Below, in pieces: positions 46,562-54,743 of a stretch of DNA of 64,000 nt. The position numbers were made by a program, and so were the translations under genes. This DNA is from Pseudoalteromonas xiamenensis (lineage in GTDB: Bacteria; Pseudomonadota; Gammaproteobacteria; Enterobacterales; Alteromonadaceae), in the NCBI RefSeq assembly GCF_042431545.1, contig NZ_JBHLYX010000015.1. One strand, written 5' to 3'. The notes beneath the pieces were generated by a model, which saw nothing but the letters and a program-made list of their open reading frames with translations, was not told the origin of the DNA and ran no database searches. How positions within the stretch are numbered: position 1 is the first letter of the stretch; each line of letters starts with the position of its first letter.

Positions 46562-47581
46562 TTACTTCATTTCTGCAGCGTTAGCCGCCACGTCTTTATT
46601 CACTGTATAACGGCCACCAGCAACGTTCGTCGGCAAAAATGCCTTACTCAGCTGCGCAACTAAACTGGGCTCTAAAGCCAACTGAGCGGCACGTACATTT
46701 GACAGGATATTTGCCGACTTGGTCGAACCTGGAATAGGTAGGACATCATCGCCTTGTGCCATTAACCACGCCAACATCAACTGAAATGGGGTAATGCCCA
46801 ATCCGTCCGAAATATCATAGAGCAAGTCATACAAATGTTGGTTTTTGTGCATATTTTCAGAAGTTGCGCGCTCTAAGCTCAGTCTGAAATCAGTCGGTTC
46901 AAAATCAAAACGAGCTGCTTGTCGAGAGCGAGGCACCATACCTCGGCCAAGAGGAGAATAAGCAACAAACGTGATACCCAGTTCTCTGCACTTAGGCAAA
47001 ATACTTTCCTCAACGCCTCGCGACCAAATCGAATATTCAGTTTGCAATGCGCTAATAGGATGAACTTTGTGCGCACGCTCTAACGTCGATGGGTCTGCTT
47101 CTGACAACCCAATGGCTTTGATTTTCCCCGCTTTCACGAGTTCAGATAATGCACCAACGGACTCTTCAATAGGTACATTCGGGTCGATACGATGCAGATA
47201 AAATAAGTCAATACATTCAACTCCGAGGCGCTGCAAACTTTGTTCACATGCTTGTTTTATGTATTCTGGACGATTGTTGTATTCACGGCGAAAATTCCCA
47301 TCCGCCATGACTTCTTTGCCTCTGACAATGCCACATTTAGTCGCAACAACCAAGTCACCTCGGGTGCGTTTAATAAATTGACCAATTAATCGCTCATTAT
47401 CGCCATCGCCATAGAAATCTGCGGTGTCAAACATTCTGACTCCACTGTCGTACGCAGTTTGCATAACGCTAAGTGCATCGGTTTGCGACAATGCCGTGCC
47501 GTAGAACTCAGACATTCCCATGCAACCCAGCCCGAGATTAGGCAGCGTTTTATCGAGGTGTTTTAATGTGATGGTTTTCAT
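46562..47581 (-). CDS. Aldo/keto reductase
   Basis: This 339-residue NADPH-dependent oxidoreductase shows the AKR fold signature: GLGCMGMSEFYG, FDTADFYGDGDNERLIG (catalytic Asp and Tyr), VATKCG (Lys) and FYLHRIDP (His). The NADPH-binding end LPIPGSTKSANILSNV is intact. It belongs to the YakC/AKR13-like group by appearance. The substrate is unknown. It is 5 bp downstream of a second AKR gene and follows the hydrolase gene in the same run. Confidence 0.9.
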   Translation of the reverse strand: MKTITLKHLDKTLPNLGLGCMGMSEFYGTALSQTDALSVMQTAYDSGVRMFDTADFYGDGDNERLIGQFIKRTRGDLVVATKCGIVRGKEVMADGNFRREYNNRPEYIKQACEQSLQRLGVECIDLFYLHRIDPNVPIEESVGALSELVKAGKIKAIGLSEADPSTLERAHKVHPISALQTEYSIWSRGVEESILPKCRELGITFVAYSPLGRGMVPRSRQAARFDFEPTDFRLSLERATSENMHKNQHLYDLLYDISDGLGITPFQLMLAWLMAQGDDVLPIPGSTKSANILSNVRAAQLALEPSLVAQLSKAFLPTNVAGGRYTVNKDVAANAAEMK

Positions 47582-47586
47582 CCTGC

Positions 47587-48540
47587 TTATTCCTTTTCAC
47601 TGGATTGGAAAATCGAGTTTAACTGCGCTTTTGTCGTCGTATCGAGTGCATAATCAACCGCATTAAGATTGGCGGTGAGTTGCTCAAACGATGACACTCC
47701 GACCACGATACTATCGACCTTGCTATTTTCAGCGAGCCACGCTAACGCAAGCGTCGCCATTGGCACATCGAGTTTTTCACTGAGTGTGCGCAGTTGTTGC
47801 GCTTTAGCAACGTGTCCATCATTCCAGTACTTATCACGTAGCTGAGGGCTGTAGGTCGATAGCAAAGTATTCGGTTGCACATTTTGATCTAAATTCTTGC
47901 CTGCCAAGATACCCGCAGCAAGAGGACTCCAGCACATCAACCCCAATCCATACTGCTCTCTAAGCGGTTGAATTTCTTGCTCGACATAATCACGTACCAA
48001 GAGTGAATATTCTGCTTGCTCAACAATCGGCGGTTCATAACCCATTTCTTTGCAGATATGGAATGCTTGGACCAATTGCTCTTTTGTCCAAGCACTGGTG
48101 CCCCAATACAAAATTTTTCCATCACGGATTAGGTCATCAAAGGTACGGATCGTTTCCCGAAGCGGTGTATGTTCATCAAATCGGTGGCATAAATACAGAT
48201 CAATGTAATCCGTATCTAAACGCTTTAACGAATTCTCTACTGACGCTCGAACATGTTTGCGTGAAAGCCCACGGTCGTTAACGTCATCGCTCATCGGCCA
48301 ATAGCATTTCGAACTTAAGACTAATTTGTTGCGGTCCAATCCTTTAAACGCTCGCCCCATTGCCTCCTCAGCATTGCCATACACGTCAGCGGTGTCGAAT
48401 GAATTAATACCTTGTTCTACCGCATGATGAATAATTCGCTTTGAGTCGGTGTCATTTAACCGCTCGCCAAAATTTTTCCAACCACCAACAGAGAGTACGC
48501 TCGCTGATAACCCTGACTGGCCTATTTTCCTGTATTTCAT
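47587..48540 (-). CDS. Aldo/keto reductase (Kv-beta/YghZ-like)
   Basis: The 317-residue AKR has NSFDTADVYGNAEEAMG (Asp, Tyr), LVLSSKCY (Lys) and DLYLCHRFDEHTP (His), with WGTSAWTKEQL typical of the potassium-channel beta-subunit-like group. It probably reduces an aldehyde or ketone with NADPH. It lies between the hydrolase (29 bp upstream) and another AKR (5 bp downstream), so all three likely form one operon. Confidence 0.9.
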   Translation of the reverse strand: MKYRKIGQSGLSASVLSVGGWKNFGERLNDTDSKRIIHHAVEQGINSFDTADVYGNAEEAMGRAFKGLDRNKLVLSSKCYWPMSDDVNDRGLSRKHVRASVENSLKRLDTDYIDLYLCHRFDEHTPLRETIRTFDDLIRDGKILYWGTSAWTKEQLVQAFHICKEMGYEPPIVEQAEYSLLVRDYVEQEIQPLREQYGLGLMCWSPLAAGILAGKNLDQNVQPNTLLSTYSPQLRDKYWNDGHVAKAQQLRTLSEKLDVPMATLALAWLAENSKVDSIVVGVSSFEQLTANLNAVDYALDTTTKAQLNSIFQSSEKE

Positions 48541-48569
48541 TTATTATCCTTAAAACTGCTGTGGGTAAA

Positions 48570-49301
48570 CTATGCAATGCCACCGAGTTGCTTTACATGA
48601 TTAGCGACTAACTCCACGCTTAACTCAAGCGCGTCCAAATTATAGATAGAACCCGGCCCTATGTACCCAACTTCTTGTTTTGTAAAACTATGCCGACTTT
48701 CGCCCAACGTGTGGCTATACCAAGGTCGACCACTTACTTGCATTTCCTTTAGAAAAAGAGAAATATCGTCTTTGGAAATGAGCGGATCTGAGCCACCACC
48801 GACAAAAACCATAGGCACTCGACTTGCATAGGAGCTCAAATGGAGATCGGTACTTGGATTACCATGGATAGACACCGCTAGGTCTATCGCTGAGCTGGTT
48901 CTTGCCGCTTCGAAGGCTATCGTGCCTCCAAGGCAAAAACCGACCATAATTAATTTTGCAGCTTTGTTTTCCCAATGATTTTCCAACTCGGCAATGGCTT
49001 CTTGAATCCATTGCCGACAACGCGCCCTATCGCTCAATACTTCATACACTTCGAAACGCCCTTCCAAGATATAATGCACGGGATGCGTATTGACATTATA
49101 TGGATGGAATATGAGAGTTTCTGCATTGAGTGCTTGGCTAAATAACTCCGCCATTCTTTGCATATATGCAGTATTGGCACCTTGCCAGTCTGGCAAAAGC
49201 AACAATCGAATATTTCCGCTAGGATTGTTATTAAAACGAATAAAACCACTCGGTAAAGCAGTATTTAAAGGGAGCAATTGATTCGCTTTTTTAATGTGCA
49301 T
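48570..49301 (-). CDS. Dienelactone hydrolase-family protein
   Basis: The 243-residue alpha/beta hydrolase has the cysteine nucleophile elbow GFCLGG (about residue 136), an acid in GGGSDPLI and the histidine in ESRHSFT, the Cys-Asp-His triad of dienelactone hydrolases. The substrate is unknown. It leads an operon with two aldo/keto reductases and is divergent from a LysR gene, suggesting that LysR controls it. The upstream region is AT-rich and contains a palindrome. Confidence 0.83.
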   Translation of the reverse strand: MHIKKANQLLPLNTALPSGFIRFNNNPSGNIRLLLLPDWQGANTAYMQRMAELFSQALNAETLIFHPYNVNTHPVHYILEGRFEVYEVLSDRARCRQWIQEAIAELENHWENKAAKLIMVGFCLGGTIAFEAARTSSAIDLAVSIHGNPSTDLHLSSYASRVPMVFVGGGSDPLISKDDISLFLKEMQVSGRPWYSHTLGESRHSFTKQEVGYIGPGSIYNLDALELSVELVANHVKQLGGIA

Positions 49302-49632
49302 CTCTCTGATTTAACCCTAAATTTTGCATTACGATAAAATCAATGAGACCACTATTAAAAAACCGAATCAATATGCAATAATGAAACGCCTGTTTCAACA
49401 ACCTTTAAAGCCGTAATATGTTTGAAATAGTTCGATAAATCAAAATAAACCAAATAACACTCTTGACTTTCCGTCAATATAACTTTTTGTATTATTGACT
49501 CACATTAGCAATCTTGTTAGTATCCAAATTAACAACAAAAAAACAACCCGCCAACATAAATCACATATAAAACCAATAGTTAACATTAGGAAGTAGCAAA
49601 CTTACAATTTAGTTCTTTAGGATAATAAAAGG
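49302..49632. promoter_or_regulatory. Divergent AT-rich region between hydrolase operon and LysR
   Basis: This 331-bp gap contains TGAAAC-GCCT-GTTTCA at 49382-49397, a 16-bp palindrome of LysR-box form placed about 80 bp before the hydrolase start. The rest is AT-rich without a gene. AAAGG-type ribosome-binding sequence precedes the LysR start. Confidence 0.5.
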
Positions 49633-50502
49633 ATGTTTGAGCAAGAAAATAAAGGTATGAATTGGGATTTACTATATAACTATATGGTATTTTCTAAATG
49701 CGGCAAAATGAGAAAAGCTGCAAGCATGCTAAACATTAGTGTTTCAACGTTAAGTCGGCGAATGGAAAAATTGGAATCCGACCTTAACATGTCTTTGTTT
49801 AGAAGAAATGCAAATGGTATTGCTTTTACGGAAGAAGGCTATCGACTCGCAGAATATTGTAAATTACTGGATGGCAGTATCGCTGAAATATCTCAAGCAA
49901 TGCGCTTAACAGAAAACAATATTCGAAAAGTGGTTCGTTGTTCAATCGTTGCCGATATCGCTCGCTACTTGATTATTCCTCATTTAAATGAGTTTTATCA
50001 GAATAACCCAAATATTTTGATGGAAATGGATACGTCAATGCAGCTTGTTGATCTCGCAAATGAAGATTGGGACTTAGCCGTCCGCTTCTCCAGACCTGAA
50101 CGTGGAGCACTTATTGTTAAGCGACTCGGTTCAACTCGGATAGGCCTCTACCGTCATCAAGAAATGCCCTTTGACCCCAACAAAAGCGTTCCATTTATTG
50201 GGTGGCACAAAAAGGATGCCGATTTTTTACCCAATGTTTTAGCAAGACAAATCGAAAACTATACGGAAGTGTTAAGAGTGTCTGACTTCTCTGAAGTCAT
50301 ATTAGCGATGAAAGACAAAGTCGGTATTGGTTTTATGCCTGACTATGTCGCCAAACAATTTCCTCAATTTGAATACGTAGACCTACCTGGAACATATCGA
50401 GATGTAGATATTTGGATGGTCGTAAGGGAAGCTTCCGCCAAAGCACCTCACGTTAAGCAATTTATGGCTTTTTTAAATCACCTTTTCTCCGACTTTAATT
50501 AA
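49633..50502 (+). CDS. LysR-family transcriptional regulator
   Basis: The 289-residue protein has an N-terminal winged helix-turn-helix (MRKAASMLNISVSTLSRRMEKLESDLNMSLF, residues ~24-54) and a substrate-binding domain. An internal Met at residue 9 (MNWDLLYN) is an alternative start with AAAGGT before it. It is divergent from the hydrolase/AKR operon, its likely target, and convergent with an MFS gene. It lies 2.5 kb from the AfsA-type cluster, and a link to it is only possible. Confidence 0.9.
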   Translation: MFEQENKGMNWDLLYNYMVFSKCGKMRKAASMLNISVSTLSRRMEKLESDLNMSLFRRNANGIAFTEEGYRLAEYCKLLDGSIAEISQAMRLTENNIRKVVRCSIVADIARYLIIPHLNEFYQNNPNILMEMDTSMQLVDLANEDWDLAVRFSRPERGALIVKRLGSTRIGLYRHQEMPFDPNKSVPFIGWHKKDADFLPNVLARQIENYTEVLRVSDFSEVILAMKDKVGIGFMPDYVAKQFPQFEYVDLPGTYRDVDIWMVVREASAKAPHVKQFMAFLNHLFSDFN

Positions 50503-50512
50503 TCTCCGCCAA

Positions 50513-50548
50513 ATAAAATTGGGTTATTCGTTATATTGAATAACCCAA
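50513..50548. terminator. Terminator between LysR and MFS genes
   Basis: An 11-bp stem, TTGGGTTATTC (50519-50529) with GAATAACCCAA (50538-50548), has an 8-base loop. A TTTTATTT tract follows on the minus strand, serving best the MFS gene. Confidence 0.75.
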
Positions 50549-50624
50549 ATTAAAATCATAAAAAGCAGTAACGAATTAAATACTGAATAACTTAGTCGAA
50601 CTTAAAATAAGCTCTTCATCTATC

Positions 50625-51797
50625 TTACGCTGAAACCGCTTGCTTTGATTCGTTGGCAGGTGAGGTACGAGCCTGTGTTGAAAACGCAAAGATCAAACCG
50701 AGTAACGCAAAAGACGCCGCACCAAACGGTAGGAAAGTTATACCGAGTGAGCTATCAATGATGTAGCCACCAAACGCTGCAGCTAACGCGTTAGCAAGGT
50801 TAAACGCCGCAATATTAAATGACGCGGCCATCACTGGCGCATCGCCCGCTGCAATCATTGCATTTACTTGCAGTGGCGTAATCGTTGCAAACAGCGCAGC
50901 ACCAAACAGGAAGGTCAAAATATACATTGGGATCATGTAACTAGACAGAAGACCAATCGCCAGTAAGACAACAAATAGGAAACCCAGCGTCGCGTTTAAG
51001 CCAAGGGTTAAGTTCTTGTCCGTTAACCAACCACCAATTGGGTTGCCAACAGCCATACCTAATCCGAAAATAAATAACATCATTGAAATGTTACTTTCTT
51101 CAAACCCCGTGACGTCGATTAATAAAGGAGCAATGTAAGTCAGTAGTGTAAACGTGCCAGAAAAACCGACTAAGGTCAGTAACAAAGCACGGATCACTTT
51201 TGGTTGTAATAGTGTCTTGAATTCCGCACCGATGTTTTGTGGCTTCTCCGATTTCACTTTTGGTACCAAAATAAAGATGCCTACCATTGCAACAAAACCA
51301 AGAATAGCACAAGCAACAGACGTACTTCTCCAACCGAACTCTAAGCCAATCATTGTCCCTAAAGGCGCACCTGCGATGTTTGCAATCGTAGCCCCCATGA
51401 ATACCATCGACATAGCTCGAGCTTGTTTGTCTTTAGTAACCAACTGCGAGGCAATAATAGACGATAGACCGTAGAATGAAGCATGTACAAGCGCCGTAAA
51501 GACCCTTGAGAACAACAAGGTTTCGTAGTTCGGTGCGAAAACTGCAATCACATTACCAATGGTAAAGAGCGCGAGTAAGAAAACAACCACTTGTTTTCTT
51601 GGGTACCTTGCCAAAATAGGCGTTAAAAGTGGCGCACCAATGACCACGCCAATGGCGTAGGCAGTAACAAGGAACCCAGCATCCGAAACGCTGATTCCAA
51701 AGTCTTGAGATACATTCAGGAGTAGTCCCAATATCACAAATTCAGTAGTTGAAATTGCAAAAGCCCCGAGGGCCAGTGCGAATACAGCTAATGGCAT
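50625..51797 (-). CDS. MFS transporter (AraJ/sugar-efflux-like)
   Basis: The 390-residue protein has twelve predicted membrane helices. The loop 2-3 motif GAPLLTPILARYPRKQV is characteristic of the DHA1 drug and sugar efflux group, as are TTEFVILGLL and LVTAYAIGVVIGAP near the N-terminus. It probably exports small compounds by proton antiport. It is convergent with LysR and divergent from the AfsA-type gene with 330 bp between. Substrate unknown. Confidence 0.9.
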   Translation of the reverse strand: MPLAVFALALGAFAISTTEFVILGLLLNVSQDFGISVSDAGFLVTAYAIGVVIGAPLLTPILARYPRKQVVVFLLALFTIGNVIAVFAPNYETLLFSRVFTALVHASFYGLSSIIASQLVTKDKQARAMSMVFMGATIANIAGAPLGTMIGLEFGWRSTSVACAILGFVAMVGIFILVPKVKSEKPQNIGAEFKTLLQPKVIRALLLTLVGFSGTFTLLTYIAPLLIDVTGFEESNISMMLFIFGLGMAVGNPIGGWLTDKNLTLGLNATLGFLFVVLLAIGLLSSYMIPMYILTFLFGAALFATITPLQVNAMIAAGDAPVMAASFNIAAFNLANALAAAFGGYIIDSSLGITFLPFGAASFALLGLIFAFSTQARTSPANESKQAVSA

Positions 51798-52127
51798 TTT
51801 TTATTCCTTAAGTAATTTATACCAATTTCATTTGAAGTAATTATTTAACTCCAAACAATAAAACAGTCACCAAGCACATTTGTTGACAAAATCGATAATA
51901 ACAATACAAAAAAGAAAATTATGTATTAAAAAATGCAACTCATGTTTCATTTTTAGGTGTTGAACTAAAAGCCCCTTCTCAATAACATTATTTCAGTCCA
52001 GTAAAACGAACAGCATAAACATCAACACAAATCGAAATAAAAAATAAATATTTTTTAAATAATATTTAAATCGAATTATTTGGACACTCAAAAACACAAG
52101 ATTCGCAATTAAACAAAGGTATTAATT
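51798..52127. promoter_or_regulatory. AT-rich region between MFS gene and AfsA-type cluster
   Basis: This 330-bp gap presumably holds the promoter of the 52128-63427 cluster and that of the MFS gene. A perfect -35 hexamer TTGACA lies at 51883-51888, with TACAAA 16 bp on as a weak -10. The last 100 bases are nearly all A and T. An AAAGG precedes the first ATG of the cluster. Confidence 0.4.
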
Positions 52128-52889
52128 ATGTGGAAAAACTCACACATTATTGTCGACGACATCTTCCAAGGATTTTCGGATGGCAACGACGCTGTTCTCA
52201 CAAGAACCGAGCTGTATAACAAACTGTTGAAAAATGAAGTTGATTTGGAAAATGTAAACTTCATCCTTGGCCAAGGCATCAACGAGCTAGACCTTCGCAA
52301 TATGTTGCGCTCTTTAGACGTTGATACCTCAAAATTTACTTTCGCCAACGAAAACAAGTACGTGAAAGCAAGCCAAAACAATACGCACAAGCATTATTTC
52401 CAAAACATACTTGTCAGCGTGGCCCGTCGTCTAGAAAACAAAACGTATGAAATGGACTTAATGCTTGATGGCGGCAATGAATTCTTCAGTGACCATATGA
52501 CCGGCCAACACGTCCAAGGCATGGCAATAATCGAAGCCGCTCGACAAGCTTTCTTGTCCGTGACAGAACAGTTCTACTTGGCGTCAAAAGATGAGAAATT
52601 CTATTTTGTTATCAATGATATAAACATAAAGTACAAACGCTTTGTATTCCCGGTAGCCTCAACCATTCAATACACCATTTTGGAAGAACGCTTAACCGAC
52701 GACCGCATGTCTTTTGACGTTTCTGTCGATGTAATTCAAGACGGGAAGATCTGTGCAAATACATTGGTGAGCTTTACGGTGTTTGAATACAACACGATCG
52801 ATGAGAAAGAAAAACGCGCAGCGGCGAAAGTCGTCTCTTCATTGCTTGAGCAACACTCAACTACAGTTCTGGATAAAGAGCTGGCTTAA
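52128..52889 (+). CDS. AfsA-type A-factor biosynthesis hotdog protein
   Basis: AfsA of Streptomyces condenses a beta-ketoacyl thioester with dihydroxyacetone phosphate to start gamma-butyrolactone synthesis. This 253-residue protein has the AfsA hotdog signature from residue 120: FSDHMTG followed by VQGMAIIEAARQAFL (residues 129-143), including Asp122, His123 and Glu136. A conserved-looking strand HKHYFQNILVSVARR (87-101) precedes it. Unlike Streptomyces AfsA (about 300 residues, two repeats), only one repeat is clear by eye; the first 85 residues are divergent. It opens a ten-gene cluster. The function is inferred from the motif; the substrates are unknown. Confidence 0.8.
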   Translation: MWKNSHIIVDDIFQGFSDGNDAVLTRTELYNKLLKNEVDLENVNFILGQGINELDLRNMLRSLDVDTSKFTFANENKYVKASQNNTHKHYFQNILVSVARRLENKTYEMDLMLDGGNEFFSDHMTGQHVQGMAIIEAARQAFLSVTEQFYLASKDEKFYFVINDINIKYKRFVFPVASTIQYTILEERLTDDRMSFDVSVDVIQDGKICANTLVSFTVFEYNTIDEKEKRAAAKVVSSLLEQHSTTVLDKELA

Positions 52890-52916
52890 GTAATAGTTTT
52901 ATAAGGAAATTGTGAA

Positions 52917-53498
52917 ATGATTTTGTATACAATTAACGGCTCAGGCTCCGATTCCGTATTAGCTTTAGCGAAATACTTAAATATTGAACTTGAGGTGAGA
53001 CCTCGTTCGGAATTCCGCCCAGCACTTGAAGCGGTAAACCCAAGAGCTACAGTTCCGACACTTGTGGAAAGCCAAGATATTGCCATTACTGAAACGGCAA
53101 CGATCTTACGTCTCTTAGCTAGACGTCATGGCCCTGAATTATTAGGCGAGTCTGAGTACATCCAAACCAAAGTTGATGAACTGGTAGGATTTATGAGTAC
53201 GGTTGTATATCAAGGCTATTTATTAAAGTTTCGACCAGAATTCTACACCAGCGTTGAAGCCCATTATCCCGCGGTAGGCGAGAAAGCATTACAGGTACTT
53301 AAGAGCAACCTCCAATCTTGGGAGTTTTTCCTTACAGGCTCACAGTACTTGGTTGGTGACAAATTGACGATTGCCGACTTCTACGCATACGTATTATTGA
53401 AATGGCAATCCAATATTGCCCCGCTCAATGAAACGGACACACCGAAACTGTTCCATTATTGGAACACGCTAAAAGAGCTCGAGTACTTTAAAAAATAA
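52917..53498 (+). CDS. Glutathione S-transferase-like protein
   Basis: The 193-residue protein has the two-domain GST plan: a thioredoxin-like N-domain with AVNPRATVPTLVES and ITETATILRLLAR (the glutathione-binding Pro and Glu-Thr), and a helical C-domain with LTIADFYAYVLL (N-capping motif). A usual Ser or Tyr near the N-terminus is present in GSGSDS. It may act on a reactive intermediate or isomerise one. It is 27 bp after the AfsA-type gene and is followed by a strong terminator. Confidence 0.87.
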   Translation: MILYTINGSGSDSVLALAKYLNIELEVRPRSEFRPALEAVNPRATVPTLVESQDIAITETATILRLLARRHGPELLGESEYIQTKVDELVGFMSTVVYQGYLLKFRPEFYTSVEAHYPAVGEKALQVLKSNLQSWEFFLTGSQYLVGDKLTIADFYAYVLLKWQSNIAPLNETDTPKLFHYWNTLKELEYFKK

Positions 53499-53507
53499 CC
53501 CCTCCTT

Positions 53508-53544
53508 AAAGCCCTATTTTCCAATTGAAGATAGGGCTTTTTTA
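53508..53544 (+). terminator. Rho-independent terminator/attenuator inside the cluster
   Basis: A 10-bp stem, AAAGCCCTAT (53508-53517) with ATAGGGCTTT (53531-53540), extends inward by TTC/GAA and is followed by a run of T. It sits 10 bp past the GST stop and 20 bp before the KAS III-like start, so it divides the cluster or attenuates it. Confidence 0.87.
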
Positions 53545-53563
53545 TCATACATGGGTATACCAA

Positions 53564-54571
53564 ATGACTGATATCTACATTCAGGCCTGTCATTCTTATC
53601 TTCCCAATAAACGCATTCTTGTCAAAGACGCTGTCGCAAACGAACTCTACGATGAAGACGAAGCGAGACGCGATGAATACGAATCTATTGCTGTTGAAGA
53701 GGAATTATGGCCAATTGAAATGGCGTTAAAGAGTGTTCAAGACACACTGAATCAGGGCGCAAGTTCACGCGATGACATTGATTTTCTAACCTACAGCTTT
53801 ATTCATCGGCAGGGCCATAAGCACTTGTGGCAACCTGCGGCTTATTTACAAGACAAACTCGACTTAAATCATGCCATGGCCGTATCTGTAAATCATGGCT
53901 GCAATAGCATGATGCTCAGCACAAAACTGGCAATGGATCATTTGCTTGCCAGTACCAGCCAATCCGCGCTTGTTGTTTGCGCAGACCGATTTGCCAATTC
54001 CGGCTTTGACCGTTGGCGTTCTGACTATGCTGTAGTTTACGGGGATGCGGCAGCCTCAGTGCTACTTTCCAAGCAACCGGGCCCACTCAAAATACTCCAT
54101 TTTCAACAACAATCCGTTTCAAATCTCGAAAGTATGCATCGCTTCCAACGACCAGAACCAGAATCTATAGAAAGTGTTGCGTCCCAATACAACACGCGGG
54201 AGGCAAAAAAAGCATATATGAGCCATTACGGAAAAGAAGGATTCATCAACAACATGCGTGTTGCACTGTGTGGCATGAAACAGCGTCTTATTAACGAAAC
54301 AGCGCTTTCAGAATCTGTTGCGGATTGGATTGTGTTTCCTAATGTGGGGAAAAGTATTCTCAATGGCCTCTATGAACCCCTGTTTTCTGACCTTGCAACG
54401 CAAAACTTATGGCACGTAGGAAAGACCATTGGACATGCTGGTGCGGCAGATCAATTTCTTGGGCTTGCCACATTAATGAAGTCTAACAAACTGAAATCGG
54501 GACAAAAAATCTTGATGCTCGGCTCTGGAGCCGGGTTCAGTTGTAGCACCTTACTGTTGGAGGTCTGTTAG
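53564..54571 (+). CDS. KAS III-like (3-oxoacyl-ACP synthase III family) enzyme
   Basis: The start MTDIYIQACHSYLP (335 residues) is chosen; a TTG frame 13 codons upstream overlaps the terminator. The thiolase-fold Cys113 is in NHGCNSMM. At the place of FabH His244 (PHQAN) it has Asn260 (FPNVGK), and at the place of Asn274 (GNTSAAS) it has His291 in GHAGAADQ, with Asp296 five residues on. This Cys-His-Asp pattern is as in KAS III-like acyltransferases of actinomycete pathways rather than decarboxylating FabH. It probably transfers or condenses an acyl chain for the cluster product. Confidence 0.83.
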   Translation: MTDIYIQACHSYLPNKRILVKDAVANELYDEDEARRDEYESIAVEEELWPIEMALKSVQDTLNQGASSRDDIDFLTYSFIHRQGHKHLWQPAAYLQDKLDLNHAMAVSVNHGCNSMMLSTKLAMDHLLASTSQSALVVCADRFANSGFDRWRSDYAVVYGDAAASVLLSKQPGPLKILHFQQQSVSNLESMHRFQRPEPESIESVASQYNTREAKKAYMSHYGKEGFINNMRVALCGMKQRLINETALSESVADWIVFPNVGKSILNGLYEPLFSDLATQNLWHVGKTIGHAGAADQFLGLATLMKSNKLKSGQKILMLGSGAGFSCSTLLLEVC

Positions 54572-54743
54572 CTGATACTCGGTTCTACGAATTAAAATCT
54601 CGGCAAGGGCATTATTTGACTTAATGCAATTCATTTTTAGAACCGCTGTTTCATTTATGCTCATTGCTTATAAATTTTTTCGTTCTTAAAATTAACAGAC
54701 TACAACAACATTATTTTAATTTAATATAAACCGGCATTTTAAT

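Noticed and set aside
49633..50502. LysR protein as receptor for the proposed butyrolactone
   Set aside because: It is separated from the cluster by a convergent MFS gene and faces the hydrolase operon. Known butyrolactone receptors are TetR-like ArpA proteins, and none is seen.
53525..53563. Upstream TTG extension of the KAS III-like gene
   Set aside because: It overlaps the right arm and T-tract of the terminator and adds residues unlike the family N-terminus.
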